From Deinandra increscens subsp. villosa (lineage: Eukaryota; Streptophyta; Magnoliopsida; Asterales; Asteraceae), in contig JBCNJP010000006.1 of assembly GCA_039602395.1 (NCBI GenBank), forward strand, positions 41,131,279-41,195,278: a stretch of 64,000 nucleotides of DNA. Direction: 5' to 3'. Shown here piece by piece: positions 35,501-44,768 of the stretch. The notes beneath the pieces are model-generated. The model had not been told where the DNA came from and searched no databases. It saw only the letters and a list, made by a program, of their open reading frames with translations. The translations under genes and the position numbers were made by a program. Each line of letters starts with the position of its first letter. Positions within the stretch are counted from its first letter, which is position 1.

Positions 35501-36302
35501 CTTCCTGGTGAACTGAAACTATTTTTCTTATAGTTTTAATTCCGGATGAACTGTAACTTTCCGGAACAACTGACTTGAGTTGTCCGGAACAACTTTATTT
35601 TATTTTTGGAAGAGCTATAATCTTCCTATTCCTAATGAACTCTCCTGATGAACCTACTATGAATTTCAGGTTGAAAAGGAGATGGCGGAGTCCCCAGAAA
35701 CTATATCAGAGACCGTTAGGTGGATTTCACATGGTCCGCACATGAGAAGCGTGAGAAAATATGAAGTATCTGACATCAATGGCTATTCATTTCGTACAAA
35801 ATCTCGAGACGGTAGGGTTTACCAGAACAGCGGGGTTGGTGTAGAGGTAAATGACATGCACATCTCTAACGAGGTCTTAACCTATGGAAAAAAACCTTAC
35901 TATGGGGTTTTAAAAGAGATATGGCTACTAGATTACCATATTAAAACCATCCCTCTATTTATGTGCGACTGGGTTGAGAATACACAGGGGGTCAAAAAAG
36001 ATAGTCTTGGTTACACTTTGGTCAACCTTAAAAGACTAGGTCACAAGGAGGACCCGTTCATTTTCGCGTCACAAGCACAACAGTTGTTTTACGTCAAAGA
36101 CCAGCTGGATAAAAAACTGCATATTGTCTTTATGACACCTCCCAGAAATTACAGAGATTATTATGAAGACGATGCCAATGAAGAATTTAGTACGGTAGTT
36201 TTTCCTCACAACGATAATGTATTGCCACCCGTAGATACACGTCACAATGTTTACCATAGAGCTGACTGTACTGGAATGATATTACGAAAAACCACCGATT
36301 AA
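32576..36302 (+). pseudogene. TNP2 transposase of a CACTA element, 3 exons, one frameshift
   Basis: Exons 32576-35086, 35172-35271 and 35670-36302, with good GT/AG sites, would give about 1080 residues, a normal TNP2 length. Order of domains: transposase-associated domain with CPCVNC (residues 1-80); TNP2 domain (about 140-430) with the CPTCGESRWK zinc-type motif; conserved acidic residues in STDGVD (D311), NDYPALG (D401) and CIDFMHIEKN (D547); then DUF4218 (VRNKTYPEGCIAEE region); and in exon 3 DUF4216 (YYGVLKEIWLLDY, PLFMCDWVEN). A run of ten T at 34612-34621 shifts the frame inside DUF4218, and the conserved reading resumes in the next frame immediately after it. The product cuts the element ends in this superfamily. 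The homopolymer lesion could be a sequencing error. Confidence 0.92.
35290..35660. repeat. ~119-bp tandem repeat in TNP2 intron 2
   Basis: About three units of CCGGATGAACTGTAACTTTC, CGGAACAACTGACCTGAGTT, GTCCGGAACAACTCTATTTT and CCGGATGAACTATAACCTTC fill most of the 398-bp intron 35272-35669. The second and third units are nearly identical. They share the motif of the TNPA intron array, in the same plus-strand orientation. Confidence 0.85.
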
Positions 36303-36601
36303 TTGATCATCATTGTAATGTTTTTGAATCTTAGCAAACTACAGTATCAACAATATTTGTTTTTTTTCTTTATGTATTCTGGAATATATATTATGGATCT
36401 TAATCTTGAGTCAAGTGTTTCCTTTTTTTGATTGTGCCTGCAGGTCTCCTCTCTTTGACCAAACCAGAGTCAATAAAAGTCAAAAATAAACAAACAAAAT
36501 CAACTGATGCTTTAACAAACACAATTACATACATAATCCAAAGGTTATGATTCCATTAATACATTGATCTATAAAATTACAACTGAAAAACTACTAACTT
36601 A
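36303..36601. other. 3' flank of TNP2
   Basis: AT-rich 3' region of the TNP2 gene. No inverted CACTA terminus (TAGTG) could be found before 36602. Confidence 0.5.
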
Positions 36602-36850
36602 CACTACTACAAAAATGGCCTTTCTTGACGCTTTTTGCGCGTCAAGAAAGGGCCCAGATGACGCGCAAAAAAGCGTCAAGGAAGGCAGGGTCAAGAATCC
36701 TCTTGACACGCAAAATGCGCGTCATCCCGTTTATGACGCGCGAACGATGACGCGCATTTTATGACGCTCAATGAGCGTCATAAAATGTGCGTCAAGGAAG
36801 CCCCCGTCATAAATGATAGATGACACGCATTTTTGCGCGTCAAGAATGTA
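36602..36850. repeat. Subterminal GACGCGC/GCGCGTC array
   Basis: About ten copies of GACGCGCA, GCGCGTCA or close variants in both orientations within 250 bp (for example TTTTTGCGCGTCAAG, GATGACGCGCAAAAAAGCG). Typical of a CACTA subterminal region, and different in sequence from the GTGGCC array of the neighbouring large element. Confidence 0.8.
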
Positions 36851-37466
36851 AAAAAAATTAAAAAAAAAACCTTTAATACATTCAGTTAATTCTATATCAA
36901 ATGAACATTAACCTGATAATACAAAATAAATTATAGCAATATAATGTATTTCATAAGCTATTGCAGCCAATACACCTCTCGAAAACCAAAAGTTTTACAT
37001 CCATAAACCATCTTTCTTTACAGTTAAAAATTGGCACCTGAGTTGACTTTTTAAAGTCAACAGCATGACTTCGAATTTGATCAGTTTGAACAAATGTCTC
37101 AATTTAATTAGAACCTGAACAATCCGAACAACTTCTAACCATCATTGCTTATTTTAATCTTCTATAATAGGGTTTCTATGTAACATTATATAAATCTGAA
37201 GTTCTTGTTCTATTTCTACATCATAGTTTGTAGAATTTTTTGTCATGTATTTCTATGTAACATTATAATTTATTTTATGTTTTTTATATGATGCACACAC
37301 TTTATTCATTATTCAAAACATGAAAGCATGAAACCAAAATATGCACAAAAACATAGAAAATTAAAGGGGAAGTTGAAGTATTTGACTCAATTCTGTATCA
37401 AATGGGGTTCATTATGACACAAGCCCAAAAACAGACCTTGAAGAAACATTATTATAGATGAATTAC
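36851..37466. other. Element interior, no assigned gene
   Basis: AT-rich sequence with a GTTGACTTTTTAAAGTCAAC palindrome at about 37042-37061. No exon was recognised. Confidence 0.4.
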
Positions 37467-37727
37467 CTCGAATATAACATGGAGCAGATATAAGACCTAA
37501 TAAAAACCCGCTACAAGCAGCTCTAATGTCAAAAGCTAGCGAATTTCCTTTACATCCAAGTGGTTTTTGAACCTAAAAATTAATAACAAATAAGCATCAG
37601 TGAAAATATTCTAAGGACATTTCATGAAAGAATAACACAATCAAGAAAAAGAAAGTTTTATGATATTAGTTCAGCCAGGGGTGCACCGCCAAATACATTT
37701 TCTGCGGTTGATGAACACATCAAGATA
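37467..37727 (-). pseudogene. 3-oxoacyl-ACP synthase III (KAS III) fragment
   Basis: Minus-strand exon 37572-37467, bounded by TTTAG and GTAATT, reads VQKPLGCKGNSLAFDIRAAC and SGFLLGLISAPCYIRG. This includes the active-site cysteine of the AACSG motif of KAS III, the plastid enzyme that starts fatty acid synthesis. Upstream in gene order, about 37727-37665 reads LMCSSTAENVFGGAP, the preceding conserved segment of the same enzyme. The rest of the gene is absent, and a 17-bp phrase (GATATCTGACCAGAAAT) is duplicated at the edge of the upstream piece. A non-functional captured fragment. Confidence 0.88.
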
Positions 37728-37919
37728 TCTGACCAGAAATTGTACCGTACCTCACTGAAATCACTTGATATCTGACCAGAAATCCCTTGTATTGTCATCC
37801 GCTATTCATAAATAGAACACTCATCAAGATTCGGAAACCAACCTTCAAGTATCTGAACACGAAATCTAGAAAACATTCAATCCAGTTGATCTAGGAAGTT
37901 AAATACTGAAGGCACTTAC

Positions 37920-38348
37920 TGATCTCAAGGTAACCTTCAAGCTCAGTGGTGAAGCATATTTGAGCCTTTTTATGACCGAAAAACACCACCCGTCATGAGT
38001 TCTTGCAGCTTCGCTTTCCTATCAGTTTTCAAATGTATGAAATTTACTACTAAAATCAAAATCTGATGTGTAAAAGGTTACAGTTTTACCAAGGCATCAA
38101 TGATTTTCTTAGCAGTATCTTGGCTGAAACATTTATTCACAATTTCCATCCTAAACCAATCAAGATCCACAATCATTTTCCAAACATAACTCAAGCCCGA
38201 CATTTGTGATAATGAAAATGCATTTTCAGAAAAGGAAAATCATTAAAAGTTCACCTCTTGAAGACACTGTTATCATCTAGATAGTCAAAGTCGGTGTAGT
38301 TTTGAAGAGAAGTTCCAAGGACATAAGGACCATCGACCTCTTTCTTTA
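37920..38348 (-). pseudogene. 3-hydroxyisobutyryl-CoA hydrolase-like (CHY1 family) fragment, three exons
   Basis: Three minus-strand exons with intact splice sites: about 38348-38255 (VDGPYVLGTSLQNYTDF and onward to VFKR), 38150-38090 (MEIVNKCFSQDTAKKIIDAL) and 38018-37920 (ESEAARTHDGWCFSVIKRLK then ASPLSLKVTLRS). The joined reading is continuous across both introns. The last two exons match the C-terminal part of plant enoyl-CoA hydratase/isomerase-type 3-hydroxyisobutyryl-CoA hydrolases, which act in valine catabolism and beta-oxidation. The first exon is placed by reading continuity. Only this part of the gene is present. Confidence 0.75.
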
Positions 38349-38635
38349 CAGGTTAATTTGCCGATTAATTACTTTTCATGTCCAAATTCTGTCCACCCCA
38401 CAGTTTTCTTTAAACAAATCCATAAACTAATTTGCATAAAGAAAGGCAAGAGAACGAACAAAGGAGTTATTAGGAGCTAAGCTAGCTAGCTAGAGCCATG
38501 TTCACCTTTTGTTGTTGGCCAGGGTCTAAAAAGTCAGGTTCTCAGCATCTTGTTTTTTTATTTTAACCATGTTTTTAAACTTAATTTTCTTTACTTCATA
38601 ATAGACTATTGAGCTTCAAGTCAGGATATGTTGCA

Positions 38636-38838
38636 CGGCTGCACCAGAAGCAAGCTAGAACTGGAAAAGGTGATGGTGATCGGATACGTGGACCGGAACA
38701 AGGTTCTGAAATCAGTGAGGATAATGGTGGAGAAGAGGGCGGAGTTCTCACCGTACCCGAACCTGCCACTATACTTCACATCCTTTAGCAACTACTACAA
38801 GGATACAACTAATGGATATCTAGCATCTTACCAAAGCT
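38636..38838 (+). pseudogene. Heavy-metal-associated isoprenylated protein (HIPP) fragment
   Basis: The plus strand reads LELEKVMVIGYVDRNKVLKS, then KRAEFSPYPNLPLYFTS and YYKDTTN. This is the second half of the HMA domain and the linker of plant HIPP metal-binding proteins. The CxxC metal site lies in the preceding exon, which is missing, as are the C-terminal part and its CaaX box. Surrounding sequence shows no continuation. It lies on the opposite strand to the other captured fragments, pointing to an independent capture. The open frame 38628-38906 runs past the fragment and should not be taken as a gene. Confidence 0.8.
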
Positions 38839-38997
38839 CTCATATCAAATTTTCTTGCTATTGTTGGACAATCGACAAGATAGATTCCCAATTCCTTCAC
38901 CTATAATTATTATAAATCAAATACCGATAAAAACATATGCAGTATGTCTCAAAACATTAACTCAAAACCATATCATACTGGAGTTATTAATATTTAC

Positions 38998-39437
38998 CTG
39001 TGTAAGAGATTTTCAGTCATTAATAGCAGATCCAATATAAACATCTTGAGAATCTGAAATCCAAACTTTAGCATGGAGCACCCCGGAATCAAACCAATCA
39101 CTAATCAATAAGCTCTTCAGTGTAATCAGGATATACTCCCGAATGCTGTAAAAGCCTGAAAACACAGTTTTTACTGGCAAGTAAATTTTGCTGCAGCAAA
39201 TGACTCCTATTGAGTGCTATAAAAGAATAAAAGCTGCAGAAAATACCTAACATTGACATCGCAATCAACAGCGTCTTCAATGGATTTATATACACTGGAA
39301 CCATCACCAGAACCAAATTTCTGCATACTCTCTTTCGAGTATCCATAATCTCCGGAACGAGTGTCATCAGGATGTGCAATTAATGCCAGTATTGTGCCAT
39401 TACATCCAGTTTGTGGGAAGAATTTCCAGCCAACCAT
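38998..39437 (-). pseudogene. Phospholipase D-like protein fragment, two exons
   Basis: Exon 39437-39247 contains IAHPDDTRSGDYGYSKESMQ and KFGSGDGSSVYKSIEDAVD, with a frame slip just before it. Exon 39155-38998 contains LLQHSGVYPDYTEELID, two stops, and then in another register the HAKVWISD / DVYIGSA stretch with the HxK half of the PLD active-site motif. This matches plant PLD-like membrane proteins of the PLD3/4 type. Splice sites (GTTAG/GTATTT; TTTCAG; ACACAG/GTAAAT) are preserved. Frameshifts and stops make it non-functional. Confidence 0.78.
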
Positions 39438-39930
39438 CTAAACACATCCCCTAACAATGATCATATGCATTAGCAATAGTTGCCTGATCACTTGTGATAA
39501 TAATGAGTCAAATATTGGCATCTAGAAACCAAACTCAACTGTTTAAAATTCAGAGTCCTTTGAATTTCTATTTGGTTAAATAAATCATATTTCATATGCA
39601 AAATGGAGTAACTTAGGTTAACCCTCTATGATTACACAAGAAAATGAAGAATATGGTAAAATATACAGATCACACAAACACAATTCCTTTATGGAACATG
39701 TTATAAATTAAACATAAACGATGGTCAGTGGTAGGTACAATGGTGGCACTGTGTGAATATGTGATTACATTTGTTTAATCGATTATTCATTTCAGCATTT
39801 CCATTCCCCTCCGAGGCTCCGATTGGCCAGTGAATTGCTAGCTTTTGAAATCAAATTAGTCACCAATTTACACGAAAATCATCCAAAACAAACTGATGAT
39901 TATAACTAATGAACAGATCGAACAGATCAA
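39438..39930. other. No gene seen
   Basis: AT-rich sequence up to the N gap, with no exon or repeat that can be supported. Confidence 0.4.
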
Positions 39931-40430
39931 NNNNNNNNNNNNNNNNNNNNNNNNNNNNNNNNNNNNNNNNNNNNNNNNNNNNNNNNNNNNNNNNNNNNNN
40001 NNNNNNNNNNNNNNNNNNNNNNNNNNNNNNNNNNNNNNNNNNNNNNNNNNNNNNNNNNNNNNNNNNNNNNNNNNNNNNNNNNNNNNNNNNNNNNNNNNNN
40101 NNNNNNNNNNNNNNNNNNNNNNNNNNNNNNNNNNNNNNNNNNNNNNNNNNNNNNNNNNNNNNNNNNNNNNNNNNNNNNNNNNNNNNNNNNNNNNNNNNNN
40201 NNNNNNNNNNNNNNNNNNNNNNNNNNNNNNNNNNNNNNNNNNNNNNNNNNNNNNNNNNNNNNNNNNNNNNNNNNNNNNNNNNNNNNNNNNNNNNNNNNNN
40301 NNNNNNNNNNNNNNNNNNNNNNNNNNNNNNNNNNNNNNNNNNNNNNNNNNNNNNNNNNNNNNNNNNNNNNNNNNNNNNNNNNNNNNNNNNNNNNNNNNNN
40401 NNNNNNNNNNNNNNNNNNNNNNNNNNNNNN
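39931..40430. other. Assembly gap of 500 N
   Basis: Exactly 500 N. It hides the right end of CACTA element 2 and at least the first ~240 bp of the copia A LTR in copy 1 of the tandem duplication. Confidence 0.99.
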
Positions 40431-40551
40431 AAGGTGTTTTCTCTCTAGCATTGTAACATCTAAGTGAATCAATAAATCTTTGCTTTATTTACATCCGTGT
40501 TCATCGATTAACCGAATCCTGCAGTAGTAAGATTCGTTCAGTGGTTTTACA
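40431..40551 (+). repeat. Copia A 5' LTR, 3' part only
   Basis: The last ~121 bp of the LTR seen whole at 54983-55344, cut by the gap. It ends TGGTTTTACA, two bases before a primer-binding site TGGTATCAGAGC at 40554-40565. Confidence 0.85.
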
Positions 40552-40565
40552 AGTGGTATCAGAGC

Positions 40566-41280
40566 AATCCAGGTTGCTCTACTGCTGTGATTTGGCCAAT
40601 TTCGAAATTCTAGTGAGAGAAAGTTTGGGTTTGAGTCGTTTTTCATCAATTTTTCTCAATTCTGAGTGATTTCGAGGTCAAAAATGATTTCTGAGTGTTC
40701 CTAGAGTGTTTTCACATCTCATTGATCCATTTTCCAGTTCCAAAAGTACAAAATTCAAAAAATCAGTCGATTTCAGTCTGGTACGCAGCTGGTACGTTCA
40801 ATGATGATGATGGTACGCCGAATGAACACACTGGTATGCTAGGAAATCTTCATAGATTTCTGGTACGCTGGTTGTTGGTACGCTAGGCAATCTTCATCGT
40901 TGGTATGCGACGGTTATTTCCTGGTACGCTGAAAGTTACGCCGTACCAAATTAGTACGTCGCTTATTTTGGTATGCTGATATTTCTGGTCCGGAAATTGG
41001 TACGCTGACTTAGTTGGTCTACTGGTGGTACGTTGCACTTTGTTGGTACGGAAGTCGTTGGTTTGGTACGCTGGTAGAAAAGTGGTGTTCACTAAAACTG
41101 ACGTAACTTGAGAACCGTTAAGAGTTACGGGAGCTAATACCAGCCAAAACGTTCGTCTCAACAAGATCTATACTTTTACTCGCCTAGCGGCTAGTACCCT
41201 TCAGTTTGACCCCCAAAATCTGCTTGGAAGACGTCCATTTTTTAGTTTGAAGTTTTCGCGTTCGGTATCGTAAGTTCAAA
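40566..41280 (+). promoter_or_regulatory. Copia A leader: GGTACG motif array plus conserved pre-gag block
   Basis: Between PBS and gag. From 40771 to 41075 GGTACG occurs ten times and GGTATG three times, often as CTGGTACGCTGG. From about 41088 to 41272 follows a block shared with copia B and C, with the core AAGAGTTACGGGAGCTAATA, the CTAGTACCCT segment and a final TAGTTTGAAGTTTT. The function is unknown. Position suggests an RNA packaging, dimerisation or translation element. Confidence 0.7.
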
Positions 41281-41809
41281 ATGAGCGATTATCAAGCATT
41301 TTTGGTTGTCCAAACAATGATGCAAGCCATGTTGAACTATGATAATGAGATAGGAACAACTCAGAAGGTTCCTAAGTTGCTTCGATTGGAAAATTATCAT
41401 AAAAGAAGAAGAGATAGAAAGTTACAAAAGAAAGTGGTTATGAATCAACTTGTGAATTTTGTGTTCAAAAAGGATAGCAAGATTCGTGATTTGATTCAAG
41501 AAAAGGAAGGATTGATTATTGAAAAGAAAAATAAAAGAAGAAGAGATAGAAAGTTACAAAAGAAAGTGTGAGGTTTCTGATGGGATTTTCAAAGCTAATG
41601 AAATGTTGGAACAAGAAAAGAAGGTGTTGATGGGAGAGTTTTTAGAGCTAAAGACAAGATTGGATGAGATAGGTAGTGTCAATAAAGAAAAAATCTTGAA
41701 GTTACAAAATGAAAATGCTGAGTTAGTTACAAAGGTTGAAAAGTGGGAGTTTGAAGCAAAGGATGCTATTGGAGATTTCGATGCATTGTTTAAGAAATTC
41801 ACCTTGTGA
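41281..41809 (+). pseudogene. gag: Copia A gag remnant
   Basis: Starts MSDYQAFLVVQTMMQAMLNY after the conserved leader and carries the short N-terminal gag segment KVPKLLRLENY. It then jumps into a Lys/Glu-rich coiled-coil region, with the frame changing at about 41519-41571. A 36-bp phrase (AAAAGAAGAAGAGATAGAAA and onward) is repeated at about 41400 and 41533, suggesting slippage or deletion. Most of the UBN2 domain, the zinc knuckle and all pol domains are missing. At about 41815 it joins a partial copia B LTR. The same structure is at 56074-56602. Confidence 0.7.
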
Positions 41810-41816
41810 ACTTCGA

Positions 41817-41992
41817 TTCCTACAAGTGTATTGAAACCGGTGATAATCAAGTATTCTCTTATAGAGTGGTTTGTGTTTTTAATTGTTTCAATTGCTATTT
41901 TATTATATTTTTCGTTTGTTTTTTAATCACCGGATTTCGCACGGTGATTATAGGACTGGATATCGCGTGAGGAACCGTTTTTTATCCATACA
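41817..41992 (+). repeat. Copia B 5' LTR, truncated
   Basis: Only the last ~175 bp resemble the LTR at about 46930-47461 (CACGGTGATTATAGGA and ATCC...TACA end). It is followed by a primer-binding site TGGTATCAGAGC at 41995-42006. The truncated start abuts copia A gag, so A and B were fused by a deletion or recombination. Confidence 0.65.
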
Positions 41993-42006
41993 ATTGGTAT
42001 CAGAGC

Positions 42007-42852
42007 CAAGAAAATTCGTTTCAAGGCTCTAGCGATATCGGATTCAAGCTTTATAGAACTAACGGTTTGAGGTTTTGTGTGGTTTTCAGTTCTTTAGCTC
42101 GAAACAGGACGAGTTTGTGCGATTTTGTGCAGGTTTCAAACAAATCAGAAGCAAGAATTTCGAGAATTTTAAGCTTTTCGGTCGAAGTTTGTGGCTTAGT
42201 CCATGTTTCGATCGAGATTACAGCTTTTCAATCCTGATTTGGAGCTTTTCGATCATCTTTCCGATCAGCACCCTCAAGCTTTTCAATCAGCAACTTTGCT
42301 TTTCGATCGAAAAGTGCCATTCGATCCTGTCAACCCCTTTCTATCAATACCTTTTCGATCAAATATTGTGGCATGTCCCTGTTCAATCTGATAGAAATCA
42401 TACTTTTCGATTTGTCATAGACTTTTCGAACGAGCAATCACTATGCCCGATCGAAAAGTGGACTTTTCGATCAAGGCTTCTTGAGCAAGCCCCTTTTCGA
42501 TCCAAGACCTTTTCGATCAAAAACCTACTTTTCAATCCGTACAACCTATTTGACCGGATTCCTACTTTTCGATCCATCTATTCTGCGGTAAAAACCCTAT
42601 TTCGCACTGTTTCACTAAAACACGCGTAACTTGGGCCTTGTTTAGAGTTTGAAGCTCTAATACTAGCCCAAACGACTGTCTCGACGAGCCCCACAACAAC
42701 CTCCGCCTAACAGCTAGGGGAGCTTGTTTGGACCCTCAAATTCCACTTCGAAGGCTTCCATTTTTCAGCTTAAAGTTTTTGACACTATTCTTTGAGTAGT
42801 GATTTTGTCGTTTTTTACAAGATTTGCTCTAGAAGTTCATCCAAAGAAGTTC
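42007..42852 (+). promoter_or_regulatory. Copia B leader: CTTTTCGATC motif array plus conserved pre-gag block
   Basis: From about 42170 to 42570 CTTTTCGATC occurs seven times exactly, with several one-base variants and at least two inverted GATCGAAAAG copies. From about 42600 to 42785 lies the block also found before gag in copia A and C (CACTAAAAC, TAACTTGG, AGAGTTTGAAGCTCTAATAC, TAGCCCAAACGACTGTCTCG). The 184-codon frame over the array (42075-42629) is a translation of the repeat and not a gene. Confidence 0.7.
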
Positions 42853-44768
42853 ATGGCACACATTCTACCAGGTACTACTGTATCTACCAGCAACAATGAG
42901 ATATGTTGTAATCCCAAGTGTCTTTCCAAAGAATGGGAACGTAAGTTCACAAATGAAACTCTAAATCATGAATCCACTACTAGAGACCTTAGGGAATATC
43001 AAGATAATGCTAGAGTCTTTAGAGAGAAATTAGAGGCAATAAAATTAGACGTTAGGAGCCTAGAAAGTCGGTTGAGTGACAAGAGCACCTATCTTAAGCT
43101 GCCTAACTCTAAATTTGAAGAGCTAACCTAGGAGGTTGAGGAACTAAAAGCCAAATTAGGAACATCTTAAACCAAAATAGAGCGTAATGATAAAATTGTT
43201 TCAAAAATGATGGAAGCTAGTTCCTTGTTTTATAACACTGATGTTAAAATGAGGCATGTTAAAGATAACTCAGGTTAAGGATTTTGAACAGATGAAAAAG
43301 ATCCAAAATCTACACACATTGTTCCTATGCCTTTGATGTATGAGATCATACCTGAACATCAGACTTCACAAACTACACTTGAAATCAAAGCTGAAATTGA
43401 AAAGAAACTTGCATCATGTCCCATTAAAATGTATGCTCCAGTTTCAAACACTACTGACAATTCTACCTGCTGTGCAGATAAAGTTAGAAAAGAGGCAGGG
43501 GTAAAGGATGAAAAGCAGAGTCTTAAGAGTCAAACAACTTCTCCTTTTGAAAATTTTGATTGGGAAAAACTTAAATATCGTGTGGTTGAGTCTAGTTTAA
43601 AACTGTCTGAGTCTGAAGTCTTTAACAAACTTCAGTGTGTGGTGGTTTTAATTTTGGCAAGTGTGATGCTAAAACTTTGAGAACTGTTAAAATTTTAAAA
43701 CGAGGTAAGGGACCACAGGTTGCTGGTCCTAAACCCTCAAATGCTTGTGGGTTTGGTGTGAAAATTTGTGATTTTGAGAAAGATAATGTTGTGAAAAGTG
43801 TTTAGAAAGTACGGGACGCCAAACCTCATGTTTTTTTCCCGTACTCTGAAGTCATTTCTGCAAATGACCGGTATAAACCGATACAGCGAGAGTACATTTT
43901 GACCACCAAACCTAAAGGCCGAACCCATTGGATTCATAAAAACTGTTCAAAACCCTATTGGCAATCCACTGGACGAAACCAATCTCAGACTCTCGCGTAT
44001 CCCAAGAAGAAATCTTGCCATGTGTGTGGAAAGCTTGGACACTTGGCAAGAAATTGCTTACACAAACCATATGAGCTCTATTACCCTAAGAAGTTTTTGC
44101 AGAACCCTGTCTCACAGGGCTAAACACATGTTGGTTCAAAACAAAAGCCTGCACCCTCTAACCCTAAGGTGTAAAAGTCTATACCTCAACAACCAAAGGT
44201 ACAGAAGGTGAATAAAAAAGCCAAGCCACCTCAAAAACCAACAAAAAGTGTTTTCAAAACTCAGAAAGTGTGTCACTCTTTTCCAAAACCAGTCTGTTTT
44301 TCCAAACAAGTCAGTTTTCCAAAACCTGCCAGGTTTACAAAATCAGTTGGTTATTCAAAAACAAGTGCAAGGTGTGAGGAAGAAATGTGGAATGTGCCAA
44401 TGGTGGTAAACCAGTTTTACCAGCTAAAAGGGGTGTATAAAAAACACTCTAAACAATTTCAAGATGTCAAAATTGAGAATGAGAATGTTAAGAAAAGTCC
44501 ACCCAAAGGTCCTCGGGTGAAGTGGAAAGCGAACCACTATGTCTGGAAAGTTAAGACCAAAGAAGTTCTTGAGAAATCCCAAGATTCCCCAAAACCAGAA
44601 ATACCTAAACCAGGTCCGACCAAAAGCAACCTGAAAAAACCCAAAACCAAGGCAGCCACAACTCCAATCCCTAATTTTTCAAAGGGCATGTGTTTAAAAG
44701 AATTAACTTTCATTGATTCATCAGGTCTACCCAGAACCACAATGGCCTGGGTTCCAATGGCTAACTGA
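42853..44768 (+). pseudogene. gag: Copia B gag, decayed, gag-only
   Basis: Starts MAHILPGTTVSTSNNEICCN and goes straight to the coiled-coil part (LSKEWERKFTNETLNHESTT), so the N-terminal UBN2 domain is missing. Several stops (near 43130, 43170 and 43280) and frame changes interrupt it. A zinc knuckle CHVCGKLGHLARNC lies at about 44016-44057, followed by a Lys/Pro-rich tail (KPVCFSKQVSFPKPARF). About 50-130 bp after the stop at 44768 a degenerate protease-like FESDCSRH can be seen, and then no integrase or reverse transcriptase before the 3' LTR. The identical copy is at 57646-59561. Confidence 0.75.

Larger units (their letters stand above)
23657..36601. mobile_element. Large CACTA (En/Spm) element, left end and both transposase genes
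   Basis: The left end is CACTACGTCAAAATTCACC at 23657 with TAA before it. A subterminal tandem array (23680-24790) follows, then the TNPA-type gene on the minus strand, a central region with a 50-bp tandem array and two small frames, then TNP2 on the plus strand. No matching right end (inverted ...GTAGTG) is seen before the second CACTA terminus at 36602, so the right end is either displaced beyond that nested element and the gap, or lost. The divergent orientation of the two genes is unusual, as these genes are commonly reported in the same orientation. A shared GGATGAACT motif in introns of both genes supports a single element. The few lesions suggest a young copy or sequencing errors. Confidence 0.8.
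36602..39930 (+). mobile_element. Pack-CACTA-like element 2 with four host-gene fragments, right end in gap
   Basis: Begins CACTACTACAAAAATGGCC at 36602, preceded by TTA, with a dense subterminal array of GACGCGCA/TGCGCGTC motifs. Then follow fragments of a KAS III gene (-), a 3-hydroxyisobutyryl-CoA hydrolase-like gene (-), a HIPP gene (+) and a phospholipase D-like gene (-). Introns and splice sites are kept, which implies DNA-level capture. No transposase is present, so mobility would need the enzymes of another CACTA copy. The right end falls in the 39931-40430 gap or beyond, so membership of all fragments in one element is an inference. Confidence 0.65.

Noticed and set aside
38628..38906. 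A possible functional HIPP gene
   Set aside because: Lacks the CxxC metal site, the C-terminal CaaX box and any continuation. Only one exon fragment is present.
42075..42629. 184-codon frame after the copia B primer-binding site (and its copy at 56868-57422)
   Set aside because: It translates the CTTTTCGATC leader array, lies upstream of gag and has no domain.
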